A DNA stretch of 64,000 nt. Origin: Lamellibrachia satsuma (Eukaryota > Annelida > Polychaeta > Sabellida > Siboglinidae). Below, piece by piece: positions 49,885 through 59,418 of this stretch. The position numbers were made by a program, and so were the translations under genes. Below the pieces are notes generated by a model. It did not search any database, was not told the DNA's origin, and was given only the letters and a program-made list of their open reading frames with translations. Every line of letters begins with the position of its first letter. The first letter of the stretch is position 1. The DNA lies in contig BSQZ01000015.1 of the NCBI GenBank assembly GCA_033239005.1, positions 9,436,001-9,500,000 of the forward strand. Direction: 5' to 3'.

Positions 49885-49995
49885 CAGGGTTGTTTGATTT
49901 AAATCATTTTATTTAAATCATTGATTTAAATCTTGATTTAAATCACTCCAAAAAATCATTGATTTATGATTTTTTTTACTTCTGATTTTTTTAAT
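49885..49995 (+). mobile_element. Terminal fragment with TTTAAATCA repeats
   Basis: Begins CAGGGTTGTTTGATTTAAATC and continues with several ATTTAAATCATTGATTTAAATC units, the form of a hAT-like MITE end. The other end was not located. Confidence 0.5.
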
Positions 49996-51255
<1,260 letters not shown>

Positions 51256-51259
51256 ATGA

Positions 51260-51952
51260 CTATGTTTTAACCGTTGGTCCGTGCAGTCGCGAACAGGCTC
51301 GCAGAAGTTGCAGAGCAGAGCGGTCGCCATTCTCATATTCCTCCCAGTATGCAAAGATCTTACGTTGGAGATTCACGAATGTCTTTTTCTGATACCGCTG
51401 CAACTTCCCCTCCGACACAAGACGCACTTGTATCGGGATCATGCAGGATTCGTCGTGCAGCAGCGACACCAACATGTATACATTCATCTGGGCACGACCC
51501 CAGGCGTTTAATCGGTTGTGCCAACCCTCGATGTCGTTGTTTGTGCGCACTGACTGGTAGTAGACACTCAAAGCAGCTGGTGGCCAGATGTCGCTCATGA
51601 TCCACGTGCGGTTCATATATTGTAGAAGTGGTGTCAATGCGTCTGTTGTGGCTTCTCGTTGCAATCGTCAGAAGATGGGGGCGATGTGTTGTGCTGGGAT
51701 GAAGCAGAGTGCCATAATCTTGCGGAGATACTTGAAGGTGCCGTCGTCTGTGGTGTATGCTGCTTGGAGGCCGCACTCTTGAATATGTCGCCATATGGCC
51801 TGTGTGAAGTGGAAGGCACAGCCCTTCAATTCCACACCTGGGAAGACGATGCGTGCTGCGCGCCACGTGGCATCTTCAAAATCAAGCAATATGCGCTCGA
51901 CCCGGCGACGGGGAAGCATGGCACACAGTTGCTCACTATACGAAACAGACAA
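51260..51952 (-). pseudogene. MULE transposase fragment with in-frame TGA
   Basis: Read on the minus strand, a single frame covers 51,952-51,260. It contains [33 protein letters not shown] and RTNNDIEGWHNRLN. This is the middle and C-terminal part of a MULE (Mutator-like) transposase catalytic domain, including the conserved C-x-F-H-F segment and the final Glu context. The frame is interrupted once, by TGA on the minus strand at 51,668-51,670, and continues unchanged after it. The N-terminal half with the first catalytic Asp and any FLYWCH zinc finger is absent. It is a truncated, inactive copy. Such genes mobilise Mutator-like DNA transposons. Confidence 0.85.
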
Positions 51953-52700
51953 AGCATTGCACTTAGGCAGGATCTAGTTATTGTAGCATCCCTTTGATGA
52001 CAAGTACAGGAATAACAAACCAATAAAACGAATGCTAATCCATTACTAGTTAGAACTGAGATGATCTTCCGTGTCACCAATCCGGAATAACATTGGCCGA
52101 ATTCAGTTCGATATCTTGACATTTTACTTTTTTATTCTGGAAAATTTACATCGCCACCACTCGCCGTAGTAACACGAATGAAACAACAGTGAAGCATTGC
52201 ATAGAAATCTTCGAAATGTTTAGGCATGATTAAACGAACTCTTGGCCCATGTAAACCCGAAGTTAAACAAACAGCCTACAACATGCTAATCCGGCCACTT
52301 GAGAAATCACAGACATTTTTGGATTTAAACGTAAATCCATGTCACCAGTGTCGTCACAAAACCACGTGATCGCTCATCTTATTTTACGCGCGCTGGCCGC
52401 ATTAATTAAACATCAAGTTTTACCGATAATTAATTTCTCGAATTACTTTAACTTTATTATGTTAAAGTAAACTGTATAGTCTCTGTTTTAAGTAACATAA
52501 ATGTTATTGCTAACTAAAAATTACCTATATGATCTTTTTTGGTATTACATGAAACTTGTTCAAAACATTAGTATTATGGTTCCAGTCTCTGGGTGTAAAA
52601 TATTTAACTTTTGCTTATATTTATATACACAAAGTCAGGTTTTAATTCTAGCGTGGGAGCAATAAACAAGTAGTACATATAATGGCTGTCATTATTCAAA
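51953..52700. other. Non-coding spacer
   Basis: AT-rich, with no supported gene and no MULE terminal repeat recognised. Confidence 0.4.
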
Positions 52701-52704
52701 AAAA

Positions 52705-52995
52705 GGCTTGCTCAATGAAACAATGCCAGAGCAGCAAGCCGAATACTAGGGCCTCCACACGTTCGTACTTCACACAAATCAAAGACAAATCACATGAAAG
52801 GATCTGCTCAATGGAACAATGCTACAGCACCAAGCCGATTACTAGGGCCTCCACACGTTCTTAACACACAGAAATCAAAGACAAATCACACGAAAGTATC
52901 TGCTCAAGGAAACAATGCAAGACCACCAAACCGATTACTAGGGCCTAATTTAATGTCTCTACCGACTCCACACATTCTTACCACACACAAATAGT
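52705..52995 (+). repeat. 96-bp tandem repeat, three copies
   Basis: CTCAATG(A/G)AACAATGC recurs at 52,711, 52,807 and 52,903 (last one CTCAAGGAAACAATGC), each followed by ATTACTAGGGCCT and CAAAGACAAATCACA(T/C)GAAAG. The third copy has an insertion near 52,950. Confidence 0.9.
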
Positions 52996-53270
52996 AAACT
53001 ATATGCAGTAACTATATTTTGTTTTTCATAGTTGAAACTGGTTTTGATTCTAATGCAATTTTAAATGCCAATAAAATAATTGCGAGTTAATTTACTAGAA
53101 GCAGAACGGAATTTCACCTCATTCAAAATAGGTGGGCCGAGATCGACGTGGTAGTAAAACTGGTAAACAAAACATCCGTGTACCGTGTAACATTTTATTT
53201 CTTTACATATATATATATATATACATATTTCTTTACACATACTACCTAATTCCCTATTAACAACTAAACA
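52996..53270. other. Non-coding spacer
   Basis: AT-rich, with a short TA run near 53,206-53,222. One isolated GTGGGCCGAGATCGAC unit lies near 53,132. Confidence 0.4.
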
Positions 53271-53325
53271 GGTGGGCCGAGATCGACGTGGGCCGAGATC
53301 GACGTGGGCCGAGATCGACGTGAGT
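53271..53325 (+). repeat. 16-bp GTGGGCCGAGATCGAC tandem repeat
   Basis: Three contiguous copies, plus a single copy about 140 bp upstream. The array marks the change from AT-rich spacer to the GC-richer right-hand segment. Confidence 0.9.
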
Positions 53326-53439
53326 AGTACCTAGGAGGTTTTCACCCGCCAGTGAGGAGGTCACGCATGAAATGAGGAGGTAACGCATGACTGATTTCGG
53401 TTCTGAGCGCCCCCTAGCGGCGTGTTCAGTGATGAGTGA

Positions 53440-53520
53440 CGTGGGGGGAGGAGGGAGGGCCCCGCCCGGCCCCGCCCCGCCCGGCCCCGCCCGGCCCCGC
53501 TCCGCGGGGCGCGTGAGTAG
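53440..53520. repeat. GC-rich CCCCGCCCGG tract
   Basis: Repeated CCCGGCCCCGCC(C) words follow a purine-rich GGGGGGAGGAGGGAGGG. It is strongly C-rich on the plus strand and lies just inside the right-hand segment. It may be a promoter-like GC box cluster or part of an element end; neither is shown. Confidence 0.7.
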
Positions 53521-53815
53521 ATGAATATTAATAATTGAGAAGAAAGAATATAGTTAATGAATAGAGGGTAATTAATAAGATCAAAGGACCTAACGAGGAG
53601 ACGAGAAAGGGACGGGACGGAGTGACCAGTCCGAGTGGCGAGCTAATGCTAACTGGACGTCGTAACGATAGGAGTTAACTGTAAGCCGAAGCGTTTATCC
53701 AGCTGTGAGCCATAGTGCGAGATGAAAGGATGCTAATCGGAACAATGTAGCAACGGAGTCGAGCTAATCAGTGAAAAAAACGGCAACACTGTTGCAAAGT
53801 ACGCTAGTGATGTAG
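53521..53815. other. Non-coding spacer
   Basis: No supported gene. Confidence 0.4.
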
Positions 53816-53817
53816 GA

Positions 53818-54225
53818 CTGAGGCCTGTTGTAGCGGACATAAGACGTAATAAAATGAAAACCGTTAAATATAATGGTAGTATGTTATATGTAATATGTAG
53901 CCGACATGCATGGCAACATTTTATCCGTTGGAATATGGAAATCGAACCGTTCAGTAAAAAAATTGTAGCAGGGTGAAAATTGACTATGTGTAAAATATGC
54001 ACACACGCATTGAGGCCTGTTATAACCAGAATATATATATGCGGTGGACATAAGACGTAATAAAATGAAAACCGTTAAATATAATGGTAGTATGTTATAT
54101 GTAATATGTAGCCGACATGCATGGGTGCAATTTATCCGTTGGAATATGGAAATCGAACCGTTAAGTAAAAAAATTGTAGCACGGTGAAAATTGACTATGT
54201 GTAAATATGCACACATGCATTTGTA
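53818..54225 (+). repeat. Tandem duplication of about 190 bp
   Basis: GAGGCCTGTT, then GGACATAAGACGTAATAAAA and TTATCCGTTGGAATATGGAA, occur in two adjacent copies (about 53,819-54,010 and 54,011-54,225) with small indels. Minus-strand open frames across them are probably incidental. Confidence 0.85.
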
Positions 54226-54289
54226 ACAAGAACGCAATACAAGACGGGAATATAAGATGAAGCAAAATTTAATATATATGAAAAGAAGT

Positions 54290-54405
54290 ACAGTTACATA
54301 TTAAAACATTATATATAATTATAAGTATAGAAGTTAACAATTACAACGTGATATATATAAGTATAGAAGTTAAAAATTAAAAATGCCATATATAAGTATA
54401 GAAGT
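54290..54405 (+). repeat. ATATAAGTATAGAAGTT repeat, three copies
   Basis: Copies lie near 54,317, 54,353 and 54,391. Confidence 0.8.
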
Positions 54406-54422
54406 TCAGCGTGGGTACAAGT

Positions 54423-54875
54423 TCATCCGACATTATTGATTGATAGAACGAAAAGTTTGCGGCGAGCGAGAGGATGTGTCTTGCGTCGTCCTAGTTTGTC
54501 CAGCGGCAACGGTGCGAGCGTGCGTCGACGACGACGCAGTAACGGTGATCGACGGCGACGCGGTAATGGAGATCGACCGAACGGTGTTCTTGGATAGTGT
54601 TGTAGGTCGGCCATGACAGCCGACCAGCGCCTCCTATGGTCGAGGAAATCTGTAGCAGAGGTGTGGCATGCATCATCATTATCATCCCAGGATTCGGGCA
54701 AGATGTCATGGTGACGATAACCGAATTTGAGGTGGTGCAGTTCGCTCAGAACGTGACGCCAAAGACTGGCGTGATGCATGAACGCTGGTAAAAGTCCGTC
54801 GATGTACAGATCGTCACGAAACCGACCGGTAATCGTGTCCCGACGCTCTATGGTCCTGTGTTGCATTTCGATCAT
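54423..54875 (-). CDS. Hypothetical Arg-rich protein, probably a 3' exon
   Basis: A minus-strand frame of 150 codons starting at 54,875. The first half is mixed and globular-looking (GRFRDDLYIDGLLPAF, then LWRHVLSELHHLKFGYRH). The C-terminal third is strongly basic, with RRRRSPLLRRRRR. An acceptor-like CTTGCAG lies about 26 bases upstream of the ATG on the minus strand, so this may be a downstream exon of the minus-strand transcription unit that starts at 55,360. No family was recognised. A basic tail is typical of nucleic-acid-binding viral proteins, but that is inference. Base composition is like the neighbouring viral-type genes. Confidence 0.4.
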   Translation of the reverse strand: MIEMQHRTIERRDTITGRFRDDLYIDGLLPAFMHHASLWRHVLSELHHLKFGYRHHDILPESWDDNDDACHTSATDFLDHRRRWSAVMADLQHYPRTPFGRSPLPRRRRSPLLRRRRRTLAPLPLDKLGRRKTHPLARRKLFVLSINNVG

Positions 54876-54942
54876 GACACACGGCCAGTAACTCTATGCA
54901 TGCTGCAAGTAAACGACAAAACCAGAGTGAGAATATACATAA

Positions 54943-54943
<1 letters not shown>

Positions 54944-55034
<91 letters not shown>
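54944..55034. repeat. (TA)n microsatellite
   Basis: About 40 TA units inside the putative minus-strand transcription unit. Confidence 0.95.
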
Positions 55035-55038
<4 letters not shown>

Positions 55039-55039
55039 C

Positions 55040-55108
55040 GTAACCAAGCAACGAGAGAGATGAAATATGAAACCAATAGACTGGTAGGTGTTATCGTCAG
55101 GCAAGCCG
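55040..55108 (-). CDS. Possible second exon with DNTYQS motif
   Basis: On the minus strand an acceptor-like CATATGCAG ends at 55,109. The downstream frame reads GLPDDNTYQSIGFIFHLSRC and runs into the TA repeat. DNTYQS (55,095-55,078) recurs near 59,150 with synonymous third-base differences, which supports translation. The phase matches the donor at 55,272-55,266. The 3' end is unresolved. Confidence 0.4.
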
Positions 55109-55271
55109 CTGCATATGGAACTTGGACTCGACGAACACTTAGCGAGACATGTATACAGGGAACGATAGAACAGTATGTAAAGTGAACATTTATTAAAAAT
55201 GTAGAGCTATGTAGAGCTATGAAAGAGTAATAAAGAAATAAATAAATTAATAAATAAATATATATACTTAC

Positions 55272-55360
55272 GCACGATCTAGCAGCTCAAACATGGCCGT
55301 CCCGACGGTTTGTAGAACGACCAAGAGATCGCTAAACAGAGCTACGACGTCGGCAGGCAT
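55272..55360 (-). CDS. First exon of a minus-strand gene, or a 30-aa microprotein
   Basis: ATG at 55,360 follows a TATATAAA box at 55,430-55,423 at a suitable distance. The frame reads MPADVVALFSDLL and LQTVGTAMFELLDRA. A strong donor, GC|GTAAGT, ends the exon at 55,272. If unspliced, the same frame stops at once with TAA, giving 30 residues. The peptide is hydrophobic and could form one amphipathic or membrane helix. Function unknown. It is divergent to the NADAR gene at 55,639. Confidence 0.5.
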
Positions 55361-55422
55361 GATGTTCGAGTATGAAGACAATAACGGCGTGGTTGAGATG
55401 ACGACACGAAGATCCCAGCTCG

Positions 55423-55430
55423 TTTATATA
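55423..55430 (-). promoter_or_regulatory. TATA box of the minus-strand unit
   Basis: TATATAAA on the minus strand, 63 bases upstream of the ATG at 55,360. Confidence 0.6.
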
Positions 55431-55596
55431 GCATGGTAGAAATAAACCAGACAGCTGACGTAACCCTCAGAACAATACCACAGTAATCAGAAAAAAGATA
55501 AGCGGCCTGCAGCTGTCAACTAACCGACACCAGACATCCATCACGCAAGGAAAAAGTGGGGGTTATGAGTACTGAGACAGCTCTAGAACGGCGTGT

Positions 55597-55606
55597 ATTT
55601 AATACA
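55597..55606 (+). promoter_or_regulatory. TATA-like element of the NADAR gene
   Basis: TATTTAATA about 35 bases before the ATG at 55,639, with a GACAGT initiator-like word just before the ATG. Confidence 0.35.
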
Positions 55607-55638
55607 GTAAATGCACATTTTAACGGCATAAAGACAGT

Positions 55639-56195
55639 ATGAACCGTCCTGTACAGTTCCATGGCGACAGGAATTACCTGTCCAATTTCTTCATGCGTGC
55701 CCGATACATGTGTGGAATAGAGAATTTAAGACTGTGGAAAGCGCGTACCAATGGCGTAAATGCATCCATCATGGGGATATGCACACAGCTGAAAAAATGC
55801 TATCCACTCACACGGGTCTACAGGCGAAATACCTAAGCAAGGGCATTCGAGAGAAAGCGCATTTACGTGCAGACTGGAACACACAAAGATGTTCTATAAT
55901 GTATGCGTTAGTGGCTGTTAAATTTCGCAATCCGACCCTACGTAAACGACTGTTAGCTACAGGAAAAGCTGAATTGAAGGAATGGGTCAAGAGTCGGGAA
56001 GGCTACTGGGGCGCATTGACGTACAGTGGTCAAGCTGGTCAGAACATGTTAGGACAGATACTTATGAAAGTACGCGAGTTCATACGAAGACACGAGAATC
56101 CCCCCACAGTGAAACTAACGCCAGACGTAACTCGAGTCGATCACAAGACCGACGGACAAAGTACACCGCACTGGCACACACCCGGCGCACAATAG
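55639..56195 (+). pseudogene. NADAR-domain (YbiA-like) protein, frameshifted
   Basis: NADAR domains occur in YbiA-type N-glycosidases acting on riboflavin intermediates and in NAD/ADP-ribose-linked enzymes; several viruses and phages carry them. The ATG at 55,639 opens the N-terminal motif, FHGDRNYLSNFF. The rest of the domain is in the +2 frame: CPI then FKTVESAYQWRKC, ALVAVKFRNPTLRKRLLATG, and a C-terminal WGALTYSGQAGQNMLG with ILMKVRE, ending at 56,195. The two parts belong to one domain of normal length, so one base is missing near 55,688-55,692. Past that point the first frame has no NADAR similarity. The break could be real decay or an assembly error; everything else is well preserved. 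An enzyme of this kind could supply or modify nucleotide cofactors, or counter NAD-based defence, which is inference. Confidence 0.85.
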
Positions 56196-56255
56196 CGCAT
56201 CACGCGCTCGACCAAGGGGTACGATAAGATTGCGCGCCACAGGCAGTAGCGGACC

Positions 56256-56264
56256 TATATAAAG
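56256..56264 (+). promoter_or_regulatory. TATA box of the RPA-like gene
   Basis: TATATAAAG, followed about 29 bases later by a CTCACAC initiator-like word (56,284-56,290) and by the ATG at 56,350. Confidence 0.7.
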
Positions 56265-56349
56265 TGGCTCGCAGTTAACGAGACTCACACTCGCTTTCCG
56301 ATCGCCCAGCACGAGCACCAGCACCAGCACCAGCATCAACGAAAGAACT

Positions 56350-56772
56350 ATGGCAGCAGCACAGCAGTACAACGCCGATGAGATGACGATTACGCGGCTT
56401 GAGACTCAAGTAAGTAGCGGAAATTATAGATTTACACGTCCGTTAACTATAGTACAATGTGCCACGCAAGAGAAATATATCGTATATGCATCATGCGTAC
56501 AGTGTACCAAAGGTGTGGTTCCCGAAAATAATGGCTACGCGTGTCGGGTTCATGGACGGCAGCGGGTTCCAACCTATCGATTCTGTCTGCGTATCCTCCT
56601 ACAGGATGCCATTGGGAGTGAAGTGTGGGCAACGTTGTTTAACGAACAGGCAGTTAATGTGTTGGGATTTACGGCTAAGGCTTACATGAGCATGACGTCA
56701 GACACCGAGCGGTACGAGGCACTGGATATGTTGCGGGGGCTCGTGTCATGGCAACCGTTAGGAAGCGCGTAG
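56350..56772 (+). CDS. RPA1-like single-strand DNA-binding protein
   Basis: A 140-residue protein resembling the C-terminal zinc-ribbon OB-fold of replication protein A large subunit. The metal site is C49-x2-C52, C65-x2-H68 (ASCVQC then YACRVH), followed by the OB-fold core YRFCLRILLQDAIGSEVWAT and LFNEQAVNVLGFTA at residues 76-109. In RPA1 this region binds single-stranded DNA and mediates trimer assembly. The last ligand is His instead of the usual Cys. The other RPA1 domains are absent, so this is a stand-alone single-domain SSB. It fits a replication role beside the DNA polymerase at 59.4 kb. The ATG follows a good TATA box. The stop at 56,770-56,772 could be bypassed by splicing to the acidic exon at 56,841, which is not shown. 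Confidence 0.78.
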   Translation: MAAAQQYNADEMTITRLETQVSSGNYRFTRPLTIVQCATQEKYIVYASCVQCTKGVVPENNGYACRVHGRQRVPTYRFCLRILLQDAIGSEVWATLFNEQAVNVLGFTAKAYMSMTSDTERYEALDMLRGLVSWQPLGSA

Positions 56773-56840
56773 CGGGACAGTATGTCAATTACACAGTGTC
56801 AGAACTGGAAGTAATGGCCGTGTAACTCTGTTGTTGACAG

Positions 56841-57080
56841 GATGATGATGCCGACGTCGCCGCTGCCTCTGCTACAAGCAGTGACGTCGTCAGCGTCAGG
56901 AACGGAAGAGAGAAGGTAATGGAATGGTTACGTAATAATAGTTCCGAAATACTATTCTCCTCGTCAGTGGAAAGTTGCTCACCTCCATCCCTCATCATGA
57001 TAACAGATGACGAGGGGGATAATAATGACGTCATATCTATAAGTAGTAGTAGTACTAGTAGCGACGACATGGAGGCTACG
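56841..57080 (+). CDS. Acidic internal exon, phase 0
   Basis: Acceptor TTGTTGACAG and donor ACG|GTGAGT bound an open 80-codon exon that starts DDDADVAAASATSSDVV and contains MEWLRNNSSEILF, then ITDDEGDNNDVISISSSS. It is rich in Asp and Ser. It follows the RPA-like stop by 68 bases. Acidic tails are common on viral and phage SSB proteins, so it may be an alternative tail of the RPA-like protein, or part of a separate gene starting at the internal ATG (56,919). If intron retention occurs, the frame stays open to 57,151. Confidence 0.5.
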
Positions 57081-57154
57081 GTGAGTGGTCTAGATAGGAT
57101 ACGTGACCGATCCGAAGCCATGACGATCGAAAATAACTTTTTAAAGCACTAGAG

Positions 57155-57385
57155 GTCGCCAGCGTCCAGTATGCCTGTGACGAGGTGAACCGCATACTTA
57201 ATTTAAAGGACGACAAGGAGCATTACGTACCATCGTCTGGCTTGATCATGCACATCTTGCGGTGGCTATCTATAGAGGTCACCTCAAGGTGTGCCAACAT
57301 GATGTGGCGCCACGATGTGTCAGAGTTGGTTAAAAAGACTCTAGCAGAACGATGCACAGATATACAGGATGCTACGGACGAGTAA
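57155..57385 (+). CDS. Terminal exon candidate, helical, phase 0
   Basis: After an acceptor-like CACTAGAG, a frame in phase with the donor at 57,080 reads [20 protein letters not shown] and [20 protein letters not shown] and ends with a stop at 57,383-57,385. The content suggests an alpha-helical domain. No family was recognised. Together with the preceding exon it would form a protein with an acidic N-terminal part. Confidence 0.45.
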   Translation, partial: VASVQYACDEVNRILNLKDDKEHYVPSSGLIMHILRWLSIEVTSRCANMMWRHDVSELVKKTLAERCTDIQDATDE

Positions 57386-57400
57386 TGAGAACTATGTGCA

Positions 57401-57529
<129 letters not shown>

Positions 57530-57572
57530 TGATCATACTAGCAATGTAATTAGTAGTCGTTCTGTTCAATAG

Positions 57573-58301
57573 AATGGTCTGACGCAACTACAGAGGGCGT
57601 ACAAACGTCAGGTATCAGCAATGTATGAGGCTGAGGAGGAGAAGGAGGCGGAGGAGAAGGAGGTGAAGAGACAACGAGGGGAAGCGCCAACAACATCCAC
57701 ACAAACCCATGACTCCTACCCGGAAACCCAGGAAATGCCGTGGGGGCCTCTGTATGTTTCGGATGATGATGATGAAGAAGATGACGATGAAGACGGTGCG
57801 AAAGAAGCCGAGGCTGAAGACGCCAGCTTCGAGTTTAGTCCGGCGTCACCACCGCCGACAACGGAGGAAGAGGTCACGACACCCCCAACCCTGTACGTGT
57901 TTCCAGAGGCAACAGTGGTGCTGAAGCCAGACGGGGGTGTCGTGAACATACCCGATCAATGTATCAAGGAAAGCGAGCCGTCCACCAGTACGCATGAGGA
58001 GGATGCGTTCCCCGCAAGCCAGACTCATACCAACACCACCAACAACAACAACAACAACAACAACACCAACAACGAGGAGGAGGAGGAAGAAGAGTCCTCC
58101 GCAAACCTCGGCCATCTCCAGGTGTGTTACATAATGCTAGAGGAAGCCATGTCGCATATCGTCGCAAACGAGTGGCGACAATCATCACAATCCCTACAGG
58201 ACATTACACAACACGTATGCGAGTCGACGGCCGCAAGCATACTGTCGACACAATACCAAGAACGATTGCTATCACAGGCCCGCCTCGTCATCCGCCGTTA
58301 A
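57573..58301 (+). CDS. Acidic low-complexity protein
   Basis: Open from an acceptor-like TTCTGTTCAATAG in phase 0, with the first ATG at 57,621, to a stop at 58,301 (226 residues from that ATG). It contains charged Glu/Lys repeats, then DDDDEEDDDEDG, a Pro/Thr-rich middle, a poly-Asn run encoded by AAC repeats (58,030-58,070), poly-Glu, and a C-terminal helical region VCYIMLEEAMSHIVANEW. A potential phase-0 donor, CTCCAG|GTGTGT, lies at about 58,121, just before the helical part. It could therefore be spliced to the downstream short exons instead. Function unknown; acidic disordered proteins are common transcription or chromatin cofactors, but that is only a possibility. Confidence 0.55.
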   Translation, partial: NGLTQLQRAYKRQVSAMYEAEEEKEAEEKEVKRQRGEAPTTSTQTHDSYPETQEMPWGPLYVSDDDDEEDDDEDGAKEAEAEDASFEFSPASPPPTTEEEVTTPPTLYVFPEATVVLKPDGGVVNIPDQCIKESEPSTSTHEEDAFPASQTHTNTTNNNNNNNNTNNEEEEEEESSANLGHLQVCYIMLEEAMSHIVANEWRQSSQSLQDITQHVCESTAASILSTQYQERLLSQARLVIRR

Positions 58302-58345
58302 ATTTAGTAGTGGAACATTAGTAGATAGTAGTTGTTGAACATTAA

Positions 58346-58398
<53 letters not shown>

Positions 58399-58399
58399 A
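58346..58399. repeat. (TAG)n microsatellite
   Basis: About 17 GTA/TAG units in the presumed intron before the 58,453 exon. Confidence 0.9.
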
Positions 58400-58452
58400 G
58401 GAATAGTAGTATTAGTAATGTAACTTAGTATATGTTATTTTGTTTGCTGTAG

Positions 58453-58554
58453 GATGAAGCACCTGTGCTACCGATAGAAGCGCGTAGGCGTGCAGGCCGA
58501 GAATTAGTGGAAATAATATTAGAGTACATGATTACGACACACGATGAACAGTAG
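58453..58554 (+). CDS. Short terminal exon copy 1
   Basis: Acceptor TTTGTTTGCTGTAG is followed by 33 codons, DEAPVLPIEARRRAGRELVE then IILEYMITTHDEQ and a stop. It is clearly related to the next exon: DEAPV-P, R-R-RELVEII versus RRLVNIII, and the ending (I/E)THD/E. Confidence 0.55.
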   Translation, partial: DEAPVLPIEARRRAGRELVEIILEYMITTHDEQ

Positions 58555-58573
58555 TTATATTTTTGTTATGTAG

Positions 58574-58687
58574 GACGAGGAAGGGTATGATGAAGCGCCC
58601 GTAGCACCGGCAGCAATGCGGAGACGCGAACTGCGACGATTAGTCAACATCATTATTGATTTCATGATCGAAACACACGAGTATTAA
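58574..58687 (+). CDS. Short terminal exon copy 2
   Basis: Acceptor TTTTTGTTATGTAG is followed by 37 codons, DEEGYDEAPVAPAAMRRREL then LVNIIIDFMIETHEY and a stop. It is a paralogue of the exon at 58,453 and lies in the same phase, so the two look like mutually exclusive 3' ends produced by local duplication. Confidence 0.55.
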   Translation, partial: DEEGYDEAPVAPAAMRRRELRRLVNIIIDFMIETHEY

Positions 58688-58822
58688 TATTCACCGTTTA
58701 CAACGGAAAGCATTATAAATCACAGTAGTTTATTTGTTAGCTGTAGAACGTTATGTTATGTAGTCTGTTATTGTATGACATAGATATGTAATTTAGTCTT
58801 ATTGTATGACATAGAGTCATTG

Positions 58823-58823
<1 letters not shown>

Positions 58824-58876
<53 letters not shown>
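58824..58876. repeat. (TA)n microsatellite
   Basis: About 25 TA units. Confidence 0.95.
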
Positions 58877-58879
<3 letters not shown>

Positions 58880-59109
58880 ACAACTTATATAATACCTCAT
58901 CATCATCATCATCATGGTCATTTTACGTAACCTCTGTCGCGGTATAACAACCCACAAGTTAATCATCAATATACTAGCCACTGGCGTGTCGATAACCGAC
59001 CGTAAGCTAGGGTCACTGGCGAGGATGTAAAATCCCACAAACCATCATGTCAGCACAGTGTTTATATAAGTTTATCAGTATATATATATATGTATGTATG
59101 TATGTATAT

Positions 59110-59215
59110 GACATACGTATATGTAATAAAAAAGTCATACAATGATTGATACGTGTTGTCAGTGGTGTTACCTAGTTGAAAGAGAACCCGTAGCCATCGA
59201 TAGTGGACACAGTAG
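59110..59215 (-). pseudogene. Minus-strand segment with second DNTYQS motif
   Basis: The minus strand reads RWLRVLFQLGNTTDNTYQSL and then YDFFITYT. DNTYQS is at 59,160-59,143, after an acceptor-like TTTCAACTAG. It matches the motif at 55,095-55,078. No first exon or promoter like that at 55,360 is visible upstream, because a CAC repeat and the polymerase promoter occupy that place. It is probably a truncated paralogue. Confidence 0.35.
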
Positions 59216-59246
59216 CCATTAGCATAGGAACACACCTTAGTTACTA

Positions 59247-59357
59247 CACCACCACCCCCACCCCCCCCCACCACCACCACCACCACCACCACCACCATCA
59301 CCACCACCACCACCACCACCACCACACCACCACCACCACCACCACCACCACCACCAC
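59247..59357. repeat. (CAC)n microsatellite
   Basis: CAC triplets with CCCCC interruptions. The poly-His/poly-Thr frame from 59,203 is an artefact upstream of the polymerase promoter. Confidence 0.95.
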
Positions 59358-59363
59358 ACGCAG

Positions 59364-59400
59364 TATATATATATGCACTAAGAGCCGCGGTCTGTCAGTT
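59364..59400 (+). promoter_or_regulatory. TATA box and initiator of the polymerase gene
   Basis: TATATATATAT at 59,364-59,374 and an arthropod/viral-style initiator TCAGTT at 59,395-59,400, spaced about 30 bases. The ATG is at 59,419. Confidence 0.65.
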
Positions 59401-59418
59401 GTAGACGCGTACAGCATC

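Noticed and set aside
54814..55104. Single minus-strand protein reading through the TA repeat from DNTYQS
   Set aside because: Most of it is Tyr/Ile encoded by the microsatellite; only the part before the repeat is considered coding, probably ending by splicing.
59203..59418. N-terminal poly-His/poly-Thr extension of the zinc-finger frame
   Set aside because: It translates a CAC microsatellite upstream of the TATA box and initiator; the ATG at 59,419 is the better start.
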